From Xanthobacteraceae bacterium (GTDB lineage: Bacteria; Pseudomonadota; Alphaproteobacteria; Rhizobiales; Xanthobacteraceae), in assembly GCA_030648135.1 (NCBI GenBank), contig JAUSIF010000354.1, positions 1-12,802 on the forward strand: a stretch of DNA of 12,802 bases, written 5' to 3'. The notes under the pieces were generated by a model. It had not been told where the DNA came from and did no database searches. It worked only from the letters and a program-made list of their open reading frames with translations. The translations under genes were made by a program, and so were the position numbers. Below are positions 6,836 through 12,802 of the stretch, piece by piece (positions within the stretch are counted from its first letter, which is position 1; every line of letters begins with the position of its first letter).

Positions 6836-8617
6836 TCAGACCCGGTACGCCATCCGGAAGCCGCCCCAGTGCTTGCCGAGAACCCGGATCGGACAGTCGA
6901 TCTCCCTCACCATGGCGATCACACCGTTGCCCATGTTGCGCGCATTGTACTGGAGCAGATAGGGCCGCGTATTGCGCGCCGCGGCGAAGCCCACGCGGTT
7001 GTCGAAGAAACGGCGATTGCGCGAATTGGCGGTGTTCCAGTTCACGTCGCCGGGGCGTTGCGGATGCGAATACTTGCGGTTATGGACCGGCAAGAAGCCG
7101 TTGCGGTCGACCGTGTTACAGAAGATCAAGTGGCTGTCCTCGGCCAACGGACGTTCCAGGATTTCCGGCAGCACCGCCTCGAGCGCATCGAGGTAGCGCG
7201 TGCGATATTGCTGCGGGTCGGTGTGCGGAATGGGCACATAATCGTTGTCGAACAACTCCGCTACCGAAAGTTTTTTGCTGGTGACGAGCCGCTCCAGACA
7301 GGCCGAAATTTCGGCCGCGGTCTTCATGGCCCGGTCGATGTACTTGGTATTTTGCGCGCGGATCGCGGCCAGTCTGTCATCGAGACGGGCGTGCGTGGCG
7401 GCGTCGAGATCGACGAACTGGAAGTGAATGCCGAGCGCGGAGCGATTGACGATGCGAGCCGACATGCGGCCGACGCCTTCGAGCTCGATCGAGCAGATGA
7501 AGCCGCGTTCGAGCTGTCCCTCATGCTCGGGCTTGATCAGCGTTCCGCCTTCGCTGAGGTCGACGGTCAGGCCGGGGATACGCTCGCCCGCCAACTCGAT
7601 CGTAACCGCAAGCTCGCAGGGAATCCGGTCATGTTTCCGGCGGTCGCCGATCTCGGTCTGCCGCAGGAAGATGGAAAAGCGGGCGCGCAACTGACGGATA
7701 AGGTCGGCCGCTCGCTTGCCCGAGCCGTCGACCTCCAGGATCTCGTTGGTCGCTTTTCCGGCGGCGGTCTTGATCTCGTCGGTCGCGCTCGCGACCTGAT
7801 CGATGAAGCCTGACGTCGTGGTGGCGTTGCGCGACAATTCCTCGGCGGTCGAACCCTGCTCCACCACCGCGGCGGCAATGGCGGAGAAGGCAGGCCGGAT
7901 TCCGTCGATGATGGCCGAGATCCGGCTGAGCGCCTCGAACGAGGATTGGGCGTCATGCTGCAGCTTTGCGATCCGCCGCACGATCTCGTCGGTCGCCTTC
8001 TGGGTTTCGACCGAGAGCGCCTTCACCTCGTTCGCGACCACGGCAAAACCGCGCCCGGCATCGCCGGCACGCGCCGCCTCGATGGTGGCATTGAGCGCCA
8101 AGAGATTCGTTTGCTTGGCGATCTTGGAGATGAGCCCGACGACGGTGCCGATCTCCTTGGAAGAAGTTTTGAGGCTGTCCACGCTTCGGCCAGCCTCGTT
8201 GGCAGCGCCGGTCGCCTGATCGGTGAGGCCGCCCGCGACCTCGACCTGGCGGCCGATCTCGACCGAGGATTGGGCCAGCTCTACGGTCGCGGATGCAAGC
8301 TGTCGCACATCTTCGTTCGAGGTGCTGACGATCTCGGAGAGGTTTCCGGTGCGGCGGCGGATCGCTTCGAGCGCCTGGGTCGATGTCCCGATGCCGGTAT
8401 GAACCTGCTCGGCGGCGCCGCCGACCTCGGTGATGAGCTTGGCCAAGTCGGCCTCGAACATGTCGAGCGATTCGCGCACGCTTGCGAGCGACTTGCCGAA
8501 GTTGGCCTCGGGCAACGCTTCGTCCGCGGGCAGCGCGGGCGCAAGCCCGGGCGACGGCTCGTCGAGCTCGGGGGCCCGGCGTTCGAGCCGGCGGACAAGA
8601 CCAGCAAACAGGGACAT
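6836..8617 (-). CDS. Soluble methyl-accepting chemotaxis protein with PilZ domain and C-terminal sensor-like region
   Basis: This is a predicted cytoplasmic chemoreceptor of 593 residues with no membrane segment and no HAMP domain. After a proline-rich start, a long coiled coil forms the MCP signalling region (about 60-315). Its conserved hairpin tip is at 162-202 (IAKQTNLLALNATIEAARAG and FAVVANEVKALS), the part that contacts CheA and CheW. A PilZ domain follows (about 325-415) with both cyclic-di-GMP motifs intact: R327xxxR331 (RKHDR) and D353xSxxG358 (DLSEGG). The last 150 residues contain LPVHNRKYS, NSRNRRFFDNRVG, RPYLLQY and GKHWGGFRMAYR, a pattern I associate with Cache-like sensor regions found C-terminal in some receptors. 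I chose the start at 8617 because the upstream in-frame stretch (to 8791) has no family resemblance, runs through the upstream gap and overlaps gph. The ribosome binding site there is weak. A tRNA-Val gene lies downstream on the same strand. Confidence 0.9.
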   Translation of the reverse strand: MSLFAGLVRRLERRAPELDEPSPGLAPALPADEALPEANFGKSLASVRESLDMFEADLAKLITEVGGAAEQVHTGIGTSTQALEAIRRRTGNLSEIVSTSNEDVRQLASATVELAQSSVEIGRQVEVAGGLTDQATGAANEAGRSVDSLKTSSKEIGTVVGLISKIAKQTNLLALNATIEAARAGDAGRGFAVVANEVKALSVETQKATDEIVRRIAKLQHDAQSSFEALSRISAIIDGIRPAFSAIAAAVVEQGSTAEELSRNATTTSGFIDQVASATDEIKTAAGKATNEILEVDGSGKRAADLIRQLRARFSIFLRQTEIGDRRKHDRIPCELAVTIELAGERIPGLTVDLSEGGTLIKPEHEGQLERGFICSIELEGVGRMSARIVNRSALGIHFQFVDLDAATHARLDDRLAAIRAQNTKYIDRAMKTAAEISACLERLVTSKKLSVAELFDNDYVPIPHTDPQQYRTRYLDALEAVLPEILERPLAEDSHLIFCNTVDRNGFLPVHNRKYSHPQRPGDVNWNTANSRNRRFFDNRVGFAAARNTRPYLLQYNARNMGNGVIAMVREIDCPIRVLGKHWGGFRMAYRV

Positions 8618-8690
8618 CGGACGATTTCCACGGGCCAGACGGCGCGCAGGGCCGGCGCTGCAGGAGGCTTGCCCGAACTGTTGCCGCGAT

Positions 8691-8709
8691 ATGGTTAACC
8701 GCGTGCTAA
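8691..8709 (-). promoter_or_regulatory. Candidate CtrA-binding site upstream of the chemoreceptor gene
   Basis: On the minus strand TTAG, seven bases, then TTAACCAT. This matches the alphaproteobacterial CtrA consensus TTAA-N7-TTAA with one mismatch, and the second half contains the full TTAACCAT octamer also known for CtrA. It lies 74-92 bases before the chosen receptor start, a sensible place for an activator. CtrA often controls motility and chemotaxis genes in this class. The match is by eye and could be chance. Confidence 0.42.
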
Positions 8710-8735
8710 CAAGCGGCTCAAATGCCTCCGAATGC

Positions 8736-9428
8736 TCATTTATCGGCGAAGGCAGATGCTTTGAGGAGTGCGGCCACGGCGGCGGGAACATCCTCGAGTT
8801 GGTCGACGACGCGGTCGGCGCCGAGATGCGCCGCCGGCACGTCGCTATAGCCGTAGGAGACCGCGACGATCGGCACCTTCGCCGCCCGCGCCGTCGCCAC
8901 GTCGACGGCGGAATCGCCGACCATGATCACCGCGGCATCTACGCCGCCCGCCCGTTCGACCGCGCCGAGGAGATGGCCCGGATCGGGCTTGCACACCGGG
9001 AAGGTGTCGGCCCCGGCGATGACCGCGAACCGGTCGCTAAGGCCGAGCGCCGCCAAGAGCTTCACCGAATAACGCTCGGGCTTATTGGTGCAGATGACCA
9101 GGCGCGCTCCAGCAGCGGCGAGAGCATCGAGGGCGGCTTGCGCGCCGGGGAAAGGCCGGGACTGCTCGACCAGATGCTCATCATAATGAGCGAGGAAGCG
9201 CGTCCGCAGCCGGTCGAGTTCGTGCTCGGCCAGGCGCACGCCGCGCAGTGCAAAGCCGCGTTCGATCATGACCCGCGCGCCTCTTCCGATGACTGCGCGC
9301 GCATCGCCGATTTGGATGGGATCAAGGCGCGCCTCGCCGAGCACGACATTGAGCGTGCCGATGAGGTCTGGCGCGGTGTCGACGAGGGTGCCGTCGAGAT
9401 CGAAAGCGACGGTGTGGCGAGCTGCCAT
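8736..9428 (-). CDS. gph: Phosphoglycolate phosphatase (HAD superfamily)
   Basis: The enzyme hydrolyses 2-phosphoglycolate to glycolate, clearing a toxic product of oxygenase side reactions and DNA repair. The 230 residues show all HAD motifs in order: the nucleophile motif DLDGTLVDT (D10 and D12), the motif II threonine T114 (VICTNKP), the lysine K147 (CKPDP), and acidic motif IV GDSAVD (D172, D176). A helical cap lies between motifs I and II (about 20-90), as in Gph. The frame stays open for another 150 codons upstream, but that part is shadow sequence over the divergent gabD gene. I chose ATG at 9428, directly before the first strand of the fold; an ATG at 9446 is possible and neither has a strong ribosome binding site. 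Related HAD phosphatases such as pyrophosphatase PpaX cannot be excluded by sequence alone. Confidence 0.9.
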   Translation of the reverse strand: MAARHTVAFDLDGTLVDTAPDLIGTLNVVLGEARLDPIQIGDARAVIGRGARVMIERGFALRGVRLAEHELDRLRTRFLAHYDEHLVEQSRPFPGAQAALDALAAAGARLVICTNKPERYSVKLLAALGLSDRFAVIAGADTFPVCKPDPGHLLGAVERAGGVDAAVIMVGDSAVDVATARAAKVPIVAVSYGYSDVPAAHLGADRVVDQLEDVPAAVAALLKASAFADK

Positions 9429-9477
9429 GGCGCCCGTCCGGTACATTCTGCGCGCGGGAATGTCCACGTCGCGGAAC

Positions 9478-9513
9478 CATGCCGCCGACATTGGCGGGCC
9501 GGGCGGCGGCATG
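9478..9513. repeat. 10-base perfect inverted repeat between gph and gabD
   Basis: CATGCCGCCG (9478-9487) is repeated in inverted form as CGGCGGCATG (9504-9513), with 16 bases between. It lies in the 154-base divergent gap, 50 bases upstream of gph and 69 upstream of gabD. A second small hairpin, GGCCCG with CGGGCC and a five-base loop, follows at 9524-9540. Neither has a T run, so terminators are unlikely. An operator shared by the two divergent genes is possible. Confidence 0.45.
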
Positions 9514-9570
9514 CTAGGACGCCGGCCCGTATCCCGGGCCGTTCTGAACGTTCTTGGGCATTGGAGCGTG

Positions 9571-9576
9571 AAGGAG
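9571..9576 (+). promoter_or_regulatory. Ribosome binding site of the succinate-semialdehyde dehydrogenase gene
   Basis: AAGGAG lies six bases before the ATG at 9583. It settles the start, since the frame is open far upstream (to 9268) over the divergent gph gene. Confidence 0.85.
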
Positions 9577-9582
9577 TCCGCC

Positions 9583-11031
9583 ATGAAACTCAGCGATCCC
9601 AAGCTCTTGCGCGAGCAGTGTTTTATCGACGGCGCCTGGATCGGGAAAGGCGCCGATCCGATCGACAATCCCGCCACCGGCGAAACCCTTGCCCGGGTTC
9701 CGCATTTCGGCCGGGCCGAAGCCACCGCCGCGGTCGCCGCGGCGCACGCCGCCTTTCCGGCCTGGTCGAAACGCCCGGCCAAGGAGCGCGCGGGCATCTT
9801 GCGCCGCTGGCACGACCTGATCCTCGCCAATCGGGAGGACCTTGCCCTGATCATGACCTCCGAGCAGGGCAAGCCGCTGTCCGAGGCCAAGGGCGAGATC
9901 GAATTTTCCGCCGCCTTCGTCGATCTCTTCGCCGAGGAGGCAAAACGCGTCTATGGCGAGACCATTCCATGTCCGCGGCCCGATGCGCGCATCCTGGTCC
10001 TCAAGCAGCCGATCGGCGTGGTCGCCGCGATCACACCGTGGAATTTCCCGGCCGCGATGATCACCCGCAAGGTGGCACCCGCGCTCGCCGCCGGCTGCAC
10101 CGCGGTGCTCAAGCCCGCCCCCGAAACGCCGCTCACGGCGCTGGCGCTTGCCGAACTCGCCGATCGTGCCGGAGTGCCCAAGGGCGCCTTCAACGTGGTC
10201 ACCGGCGATGCACCGGCGATCGGCGAAGTGTTCACCACCGATCCGCGGGTACGGCTCATCGGCTTCACCGGCTCGACCGAGGTCGGAAAATTGCTCATGC
10301 GCCAGGCCGCCTCGACGGTGAAAAAGGTGGCGCTCGAGCTCGGCGGCAACGCGCCCTTCATCGTGTTCGACGACGCCGATCTCGACGCCGCGGTCGAAGG
10401 CGCCGTGTTTTCGAAATACCGCAACATGGGCCAGACCTGCATCTGCGCCAATCGCATCTATGTGCAGGACAAGCTCTATGACGCCTTCGTCGAGAAACTC
10501 GCGGCCGCCGTGCTCAAGCTCAAAGTCGGCAACGGCATTGAAATCGGCGTGATGCAGGGACCGTTGATCAATATGGAAGCGGTCGAGAAGGTCGAGCGAC
10601 ACATCGCCGATGCGGTCAAGAACGGCGCGCGGGTCATGGTCGGCGGCAAACGTCATGCGCTCGGGCGCACCTTCTTCGAACCGACCGTGCTCGCCGGCGT
10701 CACCACGCGGATGCTGGTCAGCCGCGAGGAGACGTTCGGGCCGGTGGCGCCGATCTACAAATTTTCGACCGAGGCGGAGGCGATCGAGATGGCGAACGCG
10801 ACCCAGTACGGCCTTGCCGCCTATTTCTTCGGCCGTGATGTCGGCCGCTGCTTCCGCGTCGCCGAGGCGCTGGAATACGGCATGGTCGGGGTGAATTCCG
10901 GGATGATCTCGTTCGAGGTCGCGCCCTTCGGCGGCGTCAAGGAATCGGGCATCGGCCGCGAAGGCTCGCACCACGGCATCGAGGAATTTCTCGAGATGAA
11001 ATACGTGCTGCTGGGGGGTCTCGATCGCTGA
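9583..11031 (+). CDS. gabD: NAD(P)-dependent succinate-semialdehyde dehydrogenase (GabD family)
   Basis: This aldehyde dehydrogenase is predicted to oxidise succinate semialdehyde to succinate, the last step of GABA breakdown. The 482 residues equal the usual GabD length. Visible motifs are PWNFP at 152-156 in the cofactor domain, K177 in LKPAP, GFTGSTEVG near 228-236, the general base E252 in LELGGN, and the catalytic C286 in GQTC. A second cysteine, C288, sits two residues further on (GQTCIC), the same spacing as the redox-switch pair reported for human SSADH. The EETFGPV and PFGGVKESG segments complete the fold. The substrate call rests on overall GabD-like sequence; a close relative such as glutarate-semialdehyde dehydrogenase is possible. 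No GABA transaminase is in the window. rpiA starts eight bases after its stop, so the two share an operon. Confidence 0.88.
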   Translation: MKLSDPKLLREQCFIDGAWIGKGADPIDNPATGETLARVPHFGRAEATAAVAAAHAAFPAWSKRPAKERAGILRRWHDLILANREDLALIMTSEQGKPLSEAKGEIEFSAAFVDLFAEEAKRVYGETIPCPRPDARILVLKQPIGVVAAITPWNFPAAMITRKVAPALAAGCTAVLKPAPETPLTALALAELADRAGVPKGAFNVVTGDAPAIGEVFTTDPRVRLIGFTGSTEVGKLLMRQAASTVKKVALELGGNAPFIVFDDADLDAAVEGAVFSKYRNMGQTCICANRIYVQDKLYDAFVEKLAAAVLKLKVGNGIEIGVMQGPLINMEAVEKVERHIADAVKNGARVMVGGKRHALGRTFFEPTVLAGVTTRMLVSREETFGPVAPIYKFSTEAEAIEMANATQYGLAAYFFGRDVGRCFRVAEALEYGMVGVNSGMISFEVAPFGGVKESGIGREGSHHGIEEFLEMKYVLLGGLDR

Positions 11032-11039
11032 GAGCCGAC

Positions 11040-11759
11040 ATGCTGACTGCTGCACGCACAACGGATCTCGAACGGCTGAAACGCGAGGCGGCCCGCCGCG
11101 CGCTCGACTTCGTGCGACCGGGCATGCGGCTGGGGTTAGGCACCGGCTCGACCGCGGCCCATTTCATCGAATTGCTCGCCGAACGAATCCGTGCCGGGCT
11201 CGATGTGGTCGGCGTGCCGACCTCCGAGGCGACCAAGGCGCAAGCCGAGCGCCTCGGCGTGCCGCTTACGACTTTGGACGAGGAGCCGGAACTCGACCTC
11301 ACCGTCGACGGCACCGACGAGATCGATCGCGAATTAACCTTGATCAAGGGCGGCGGCGGCGCGCTCCTGCGCGAGAAAATCGTCGCCACCGCCGCCCGTG
11401 ACATGATCGTCATCGCCGACGAAAGCAAAGCGGTCGAACGGCTCGGGCGCTATCCCTTGCCCGTCGAAATCGTGAATTTCGGCCTGGCGGCGACGACCCG
11501 GGCGGTCGCCGCGGCGGTAAGGGGGGCCGGATGCGATGGACCGATTCGGCTGCGCCACCGGCCGGACGGCCATGTTTTCGTCACGGATCAGGGACACCTC
11601 ATTCTCGATGCCGGTCTCGGCCAGATACCGGATGCGCGTTCGCTCGCGCACCGGCTTGCCGAGGTTCCCGGTGTCGTCGAACACGGCCTATTCATTGGGC
11701 TGGCTCGTCGGGCAATCCTCGCCGGTCCTGGGGGCGTGCGCGTCATCGAGCGGTCCTAA
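11040..11759 (+). CDS. rpiA: Ribose-5-phosphate isomerase A
   Basis: RpiA interconverts ribose 5-phosphate and ribulose 5-phosphate in the non-oxidative pentose phosphate pathway. The 239 residues are close to the family norm. The phosphate-binding loop GLGTGSTA is at 32-39. The active-site run DGTDEID holds D90 and D93, and KGGGGALLREK holds K103 and the catalytic E112, matching D81, D84, K94 and E103 of the E. coli enzyme. The protein looks complete and functional. It follows gabD by eight bases with only a weak GAGAG before the ATG, so translation may be partly coupled. A DUF2059 gene and gor follow, an order I recall as common in Rhizobiales. Confidence 0.96.
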   Translation: MLTAARTTDLERLKREAARRALDFVRPGMRLGLGTGSTAAHFIELLAERIRAGLDVVGVPTSEATKAQAERLGVPLTTLDEEPELDLTVDGTDEIDRELTLIKGGGGALLREKIVATAARDMIVIADESKAVERLGRYPLPVEIVNFGLAATTRAVAAAVRGAGCDGPIRLRHRPDGHVFVTDQGHLILDAGLGQIPDARSLAHRLAEVPGVVEHGLFIGLARRAILAGPGGVRVIERS

Positions 11760-11770
11760 CCACTACGTTC

Positions 11771-11778
11771 AAAGGGAG
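11771..11778 (+). promoter_or_regulatory. Ribosome binding site deciding the start of the DUF2059 gene
   Basis: AAAGGGAG is followed directly by three ATGs in a row (11779, 11782, 11785). Only the third has a normal spacing of six bases, so I take 11785 as the start. Confidence 0.7.
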
Positions 11779-11784
11779 ATGATG

Positions 11785-12303
11785 ATGTTCCGTTCGACCG
11801 TTGCCGACGTTCTGCGCGTGGGGGCGCTTGTGATTGCGTTCTCGGGTTTCGTGGGCGCTGCCCAAGCTCAACAGCCCGCACAGCCGTCCGCGGGCCATAT
11901 TCAGCTGGGCCGTGATGTGGTCGAGGCGTCGGGCGCCACGCGCGCCTTCGACGGCGTCGTGCCATCCATCCTACAGCAGACGCTGAACGGGGTGCTGCAA
12001 CAGAATCCCGATCTGCAGAAGGATTTGGTCACCTCGGTTCAGACGATCCGCCCCGAATTCGAGAAACGCCGGGTCGAGATCAATGACATCGTTGCACGCA
12101 TTTATGCGCAGCGCTTCACCGAGGCCGAGCTCAAGGAAATTCTCGCCTTCTACCGCTCGGCGACCGGAAAGAAGTTCGTGGCCGGTATTCCCGCGGTGCT
12201 CGAAGAGAGTTTCGTGAAGACGCAGGAATGGGGCGTCAAGCTCTCGGAGGAGGTTGTTGTCCGTCTTCGCGCCGAGATGAAGAAGAAAGGCCATACCATC
12301 TGA
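11785..12303 (+). CDS. Secreted DUF2059 domain protein
   Basis: This is a 172-residue protein of unknown function with an N-terminal signal peptide: positive start, hydrophobic core at about 12-24, and cleavage at AQA|QQ after residue 28. It is predicted to be periplasmic. The DUF2059 domain covers about residues 95-150, with FTEAELKEILAFYRSATGKK and the following FVAGIPAVLEES helix as its clearest marks. The rest is mostly helical and charged, with no membrane segment after the signal and no cysteine. Starting at 11779 would merely add two methionines. It sits 25 bases after rpiA and 94 before gor, so it is probably in the same transcript. Confidence 0.9.
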   Translation: MFRSTVADVLRVGALVIAFSGFVGAAQAQQPAQPSAGHIQLGRDVVEASGATRAFDGVVPSILQQTLNGVLQQNPDLQKDLVTSVQTIRPEFEKRRVEINDIVARIYAQRFTEAELKEILAFYRSATGKKFVAGIPAVLEESFVKTQEWGVKLSEEVVVRLRAEMKKKGHTI

Positions 12304-12397
12304 CGGCGATTCACGCGCGTCCTTTTGAGGGTTGACGCGGGAAGGCTCCCGTCCGATCCATGTGCCTCTCGCAGGGGCAACCCCGGAGCCGAGGTGC

Positions 12398-12802
12398 ATG
12401 GCCGACTTCGACGTTGATCTGTTCGTCATCGGTGCCGGCTCCGGCGGCGTGCGTGCCGCGCGCGTCGCCGCCGAGCATGGCGCCCGGGTCATGATCGCCG
12501 AGGAGGACCGCGTCGGCGGCACCTGCGTGATCCGCGGCTGCGTGCCGAAGAAGCTCCTGGTCTATGCCAGCCGTTTTTCCCACGAGTTCGAGGACGCCGC
12601 GGGCTTCGGTTGGAAACTCAAAGGCGCGCGTTTCGATTGGCCGACGCTCATCGCCAATAAGGACAAAGAGATCGCGCGGCTGGAGACAGCCTATCGTGCC
12701 ACTCTTCAAAAGAACGGCGTCGAGATCGTGGACTGCCGTGCCGTGTTCGAGGACCCGCACACGCTGCGCCTGATCAAGTCCGGCGCGCGGGTGCGGGCCG
12801 CA
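12398..12802 (+). CDS. gor: Glutathione-disulfide reductase, N-terminal part (3' end outside window)
   Basis: This is the first 135 residues of a flavoprotein that reduces oxidised glutathione with NADPH in the cytoplasm. The FAD-binding motif GAGSGG is at 12-17. The redox-active disulfide is C43 and C48 in GGTCVIRGCVPKK, and the CVIRGC form is characteristic of glutathione reductases of the plant/alphaproteobacterial type rather than of lipoamide dehydrogenase or mercuric reductase. The gene runs in frame to the end of the window. GGAG lies nine bases before the ATG, with a closer GAGG three bases away. Its neighbours rpiA (pentose phosphate pathway) and gabD fit a carbon and redox cluster. 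Confidence 0.95.
   Translation, partial: MADFDVDLFVIGAGSGGVRAARVAAEHGARVMIAEEDRVGGTCVIRGCVPKKLLVYASRFSHEFEDAAGFGWKLKGARFDWPTLIANKDKEIARLETAYRATLQKNGVEIVDCRAVFEDPHTLRLIKSGARVRAA

Noticed and set aside
9541..9553. LexA-like site GTTC-N5-GTTC with GAACGTTC palindrome upstream of gabD
   Set aside because: The alphaproteobacterial LexA box needs seven bases between the GTTC halves; here there are five, and gabD is not an SOS gene.
8430..10481. A 683-codon open frame on + spanning the chemoreceptor start, gph and part of gabD
   Set aside because: It overlaps three well-supported genes in other frames, is rich in arginine and has no recognisable motif or ribosome binding site.
9514..11061. A 515-codon open frame on the minus strand opposite gabD
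   Set aside because: It mirrors gabD with arginine, aspartate, glycine and histidine-rich low-complexity sequence. The GabD frame has every catalytic motif, so this one is a shadow.
12332..12360. Promoter for gor starting at TTGACG
   Set aside because: The -35 is good, but at 17-18 bases spacing the -10 candidates match only two of six bases. A small hairpin (12338-12351) lies in the spacer. Too weak to list.

Overview
The window looks like GC-rich (roughly 60-65%) chromosomal DNA of an alphaproteobacterium, most likely of the Hyphomicrobiales/Rhizobiales. That placement is inferred from gene content, not from a search. The supporting signs are a CVIRGC-type glutathione reductase preceded by rpiA and a DUF2059 protein, a soluble chemoreceptor with a PilZ domain, and a CtrA-like site upstream of that receptor. 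Genes are densely packed, no gap exceeds about 160 bases, and I see no transposase, integrase, CRISPR array or phage gene. It reads as ordinary core and transport DNA with some regulatory points of interest.

Layout. Bases 1-397 hold the end of an Mrp/ApbC-type Fe-S carrier ATPase. Next, on +, is a Tat-exported TRAP solute-binding protein (dctP type, 498-1583) that ends in a strong intrinsic terminator. Facing it on the minus strand are the TRAP large (dctM, 1658-3307) and small (dctQ, 3324-3905) membrane subunits. The three parts of one likely transporter therefore sit in two convergent units. Further up the same minus strand are a ten-helix EamA/DMT transporter (4062-4952) and moaA (4997-6043), the first enzyme of molybdenum cofactor synthesis. 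A DUF971 protein (6159-6548) is divergent from moaA.

The centre holds tRNA-Val(CAC) on the minus strand (6693-6767) with its own near-consensus sigma70 promoter, then a 593-residue soluble chemoreceptor (6836-8617, minus) carrying MCP, PilZ and C-terminal sensor-like regions. A CtrA-like box lies upstream of the receptor. Phosphoglycolate phosphatase (gph, 8736-9428, minus) follows.

The right end is a + strand cluster divergent from gph: succinate-semialdehyde dehydrogenase (gabD-like, 9583-11031), ribose-5-phosphate isomerase A (rpiA, 11040-11759), a secreted DUF2059 protein (11785-12303) and the start of glutathione reductase (gor, from 12398, running off the window). gph, rpiA and gor fit together as carbon-phosphate and redox housekeeping, and gabD adds a route from GABA or succinate semialdehyde to succinate.

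I did not find a clearly new multi-gene system. The best candidates for a second look are the PilZ-containing soluble chemoreceptor with its CtrA-like promoter element, and the split convergent TRAP transporter.
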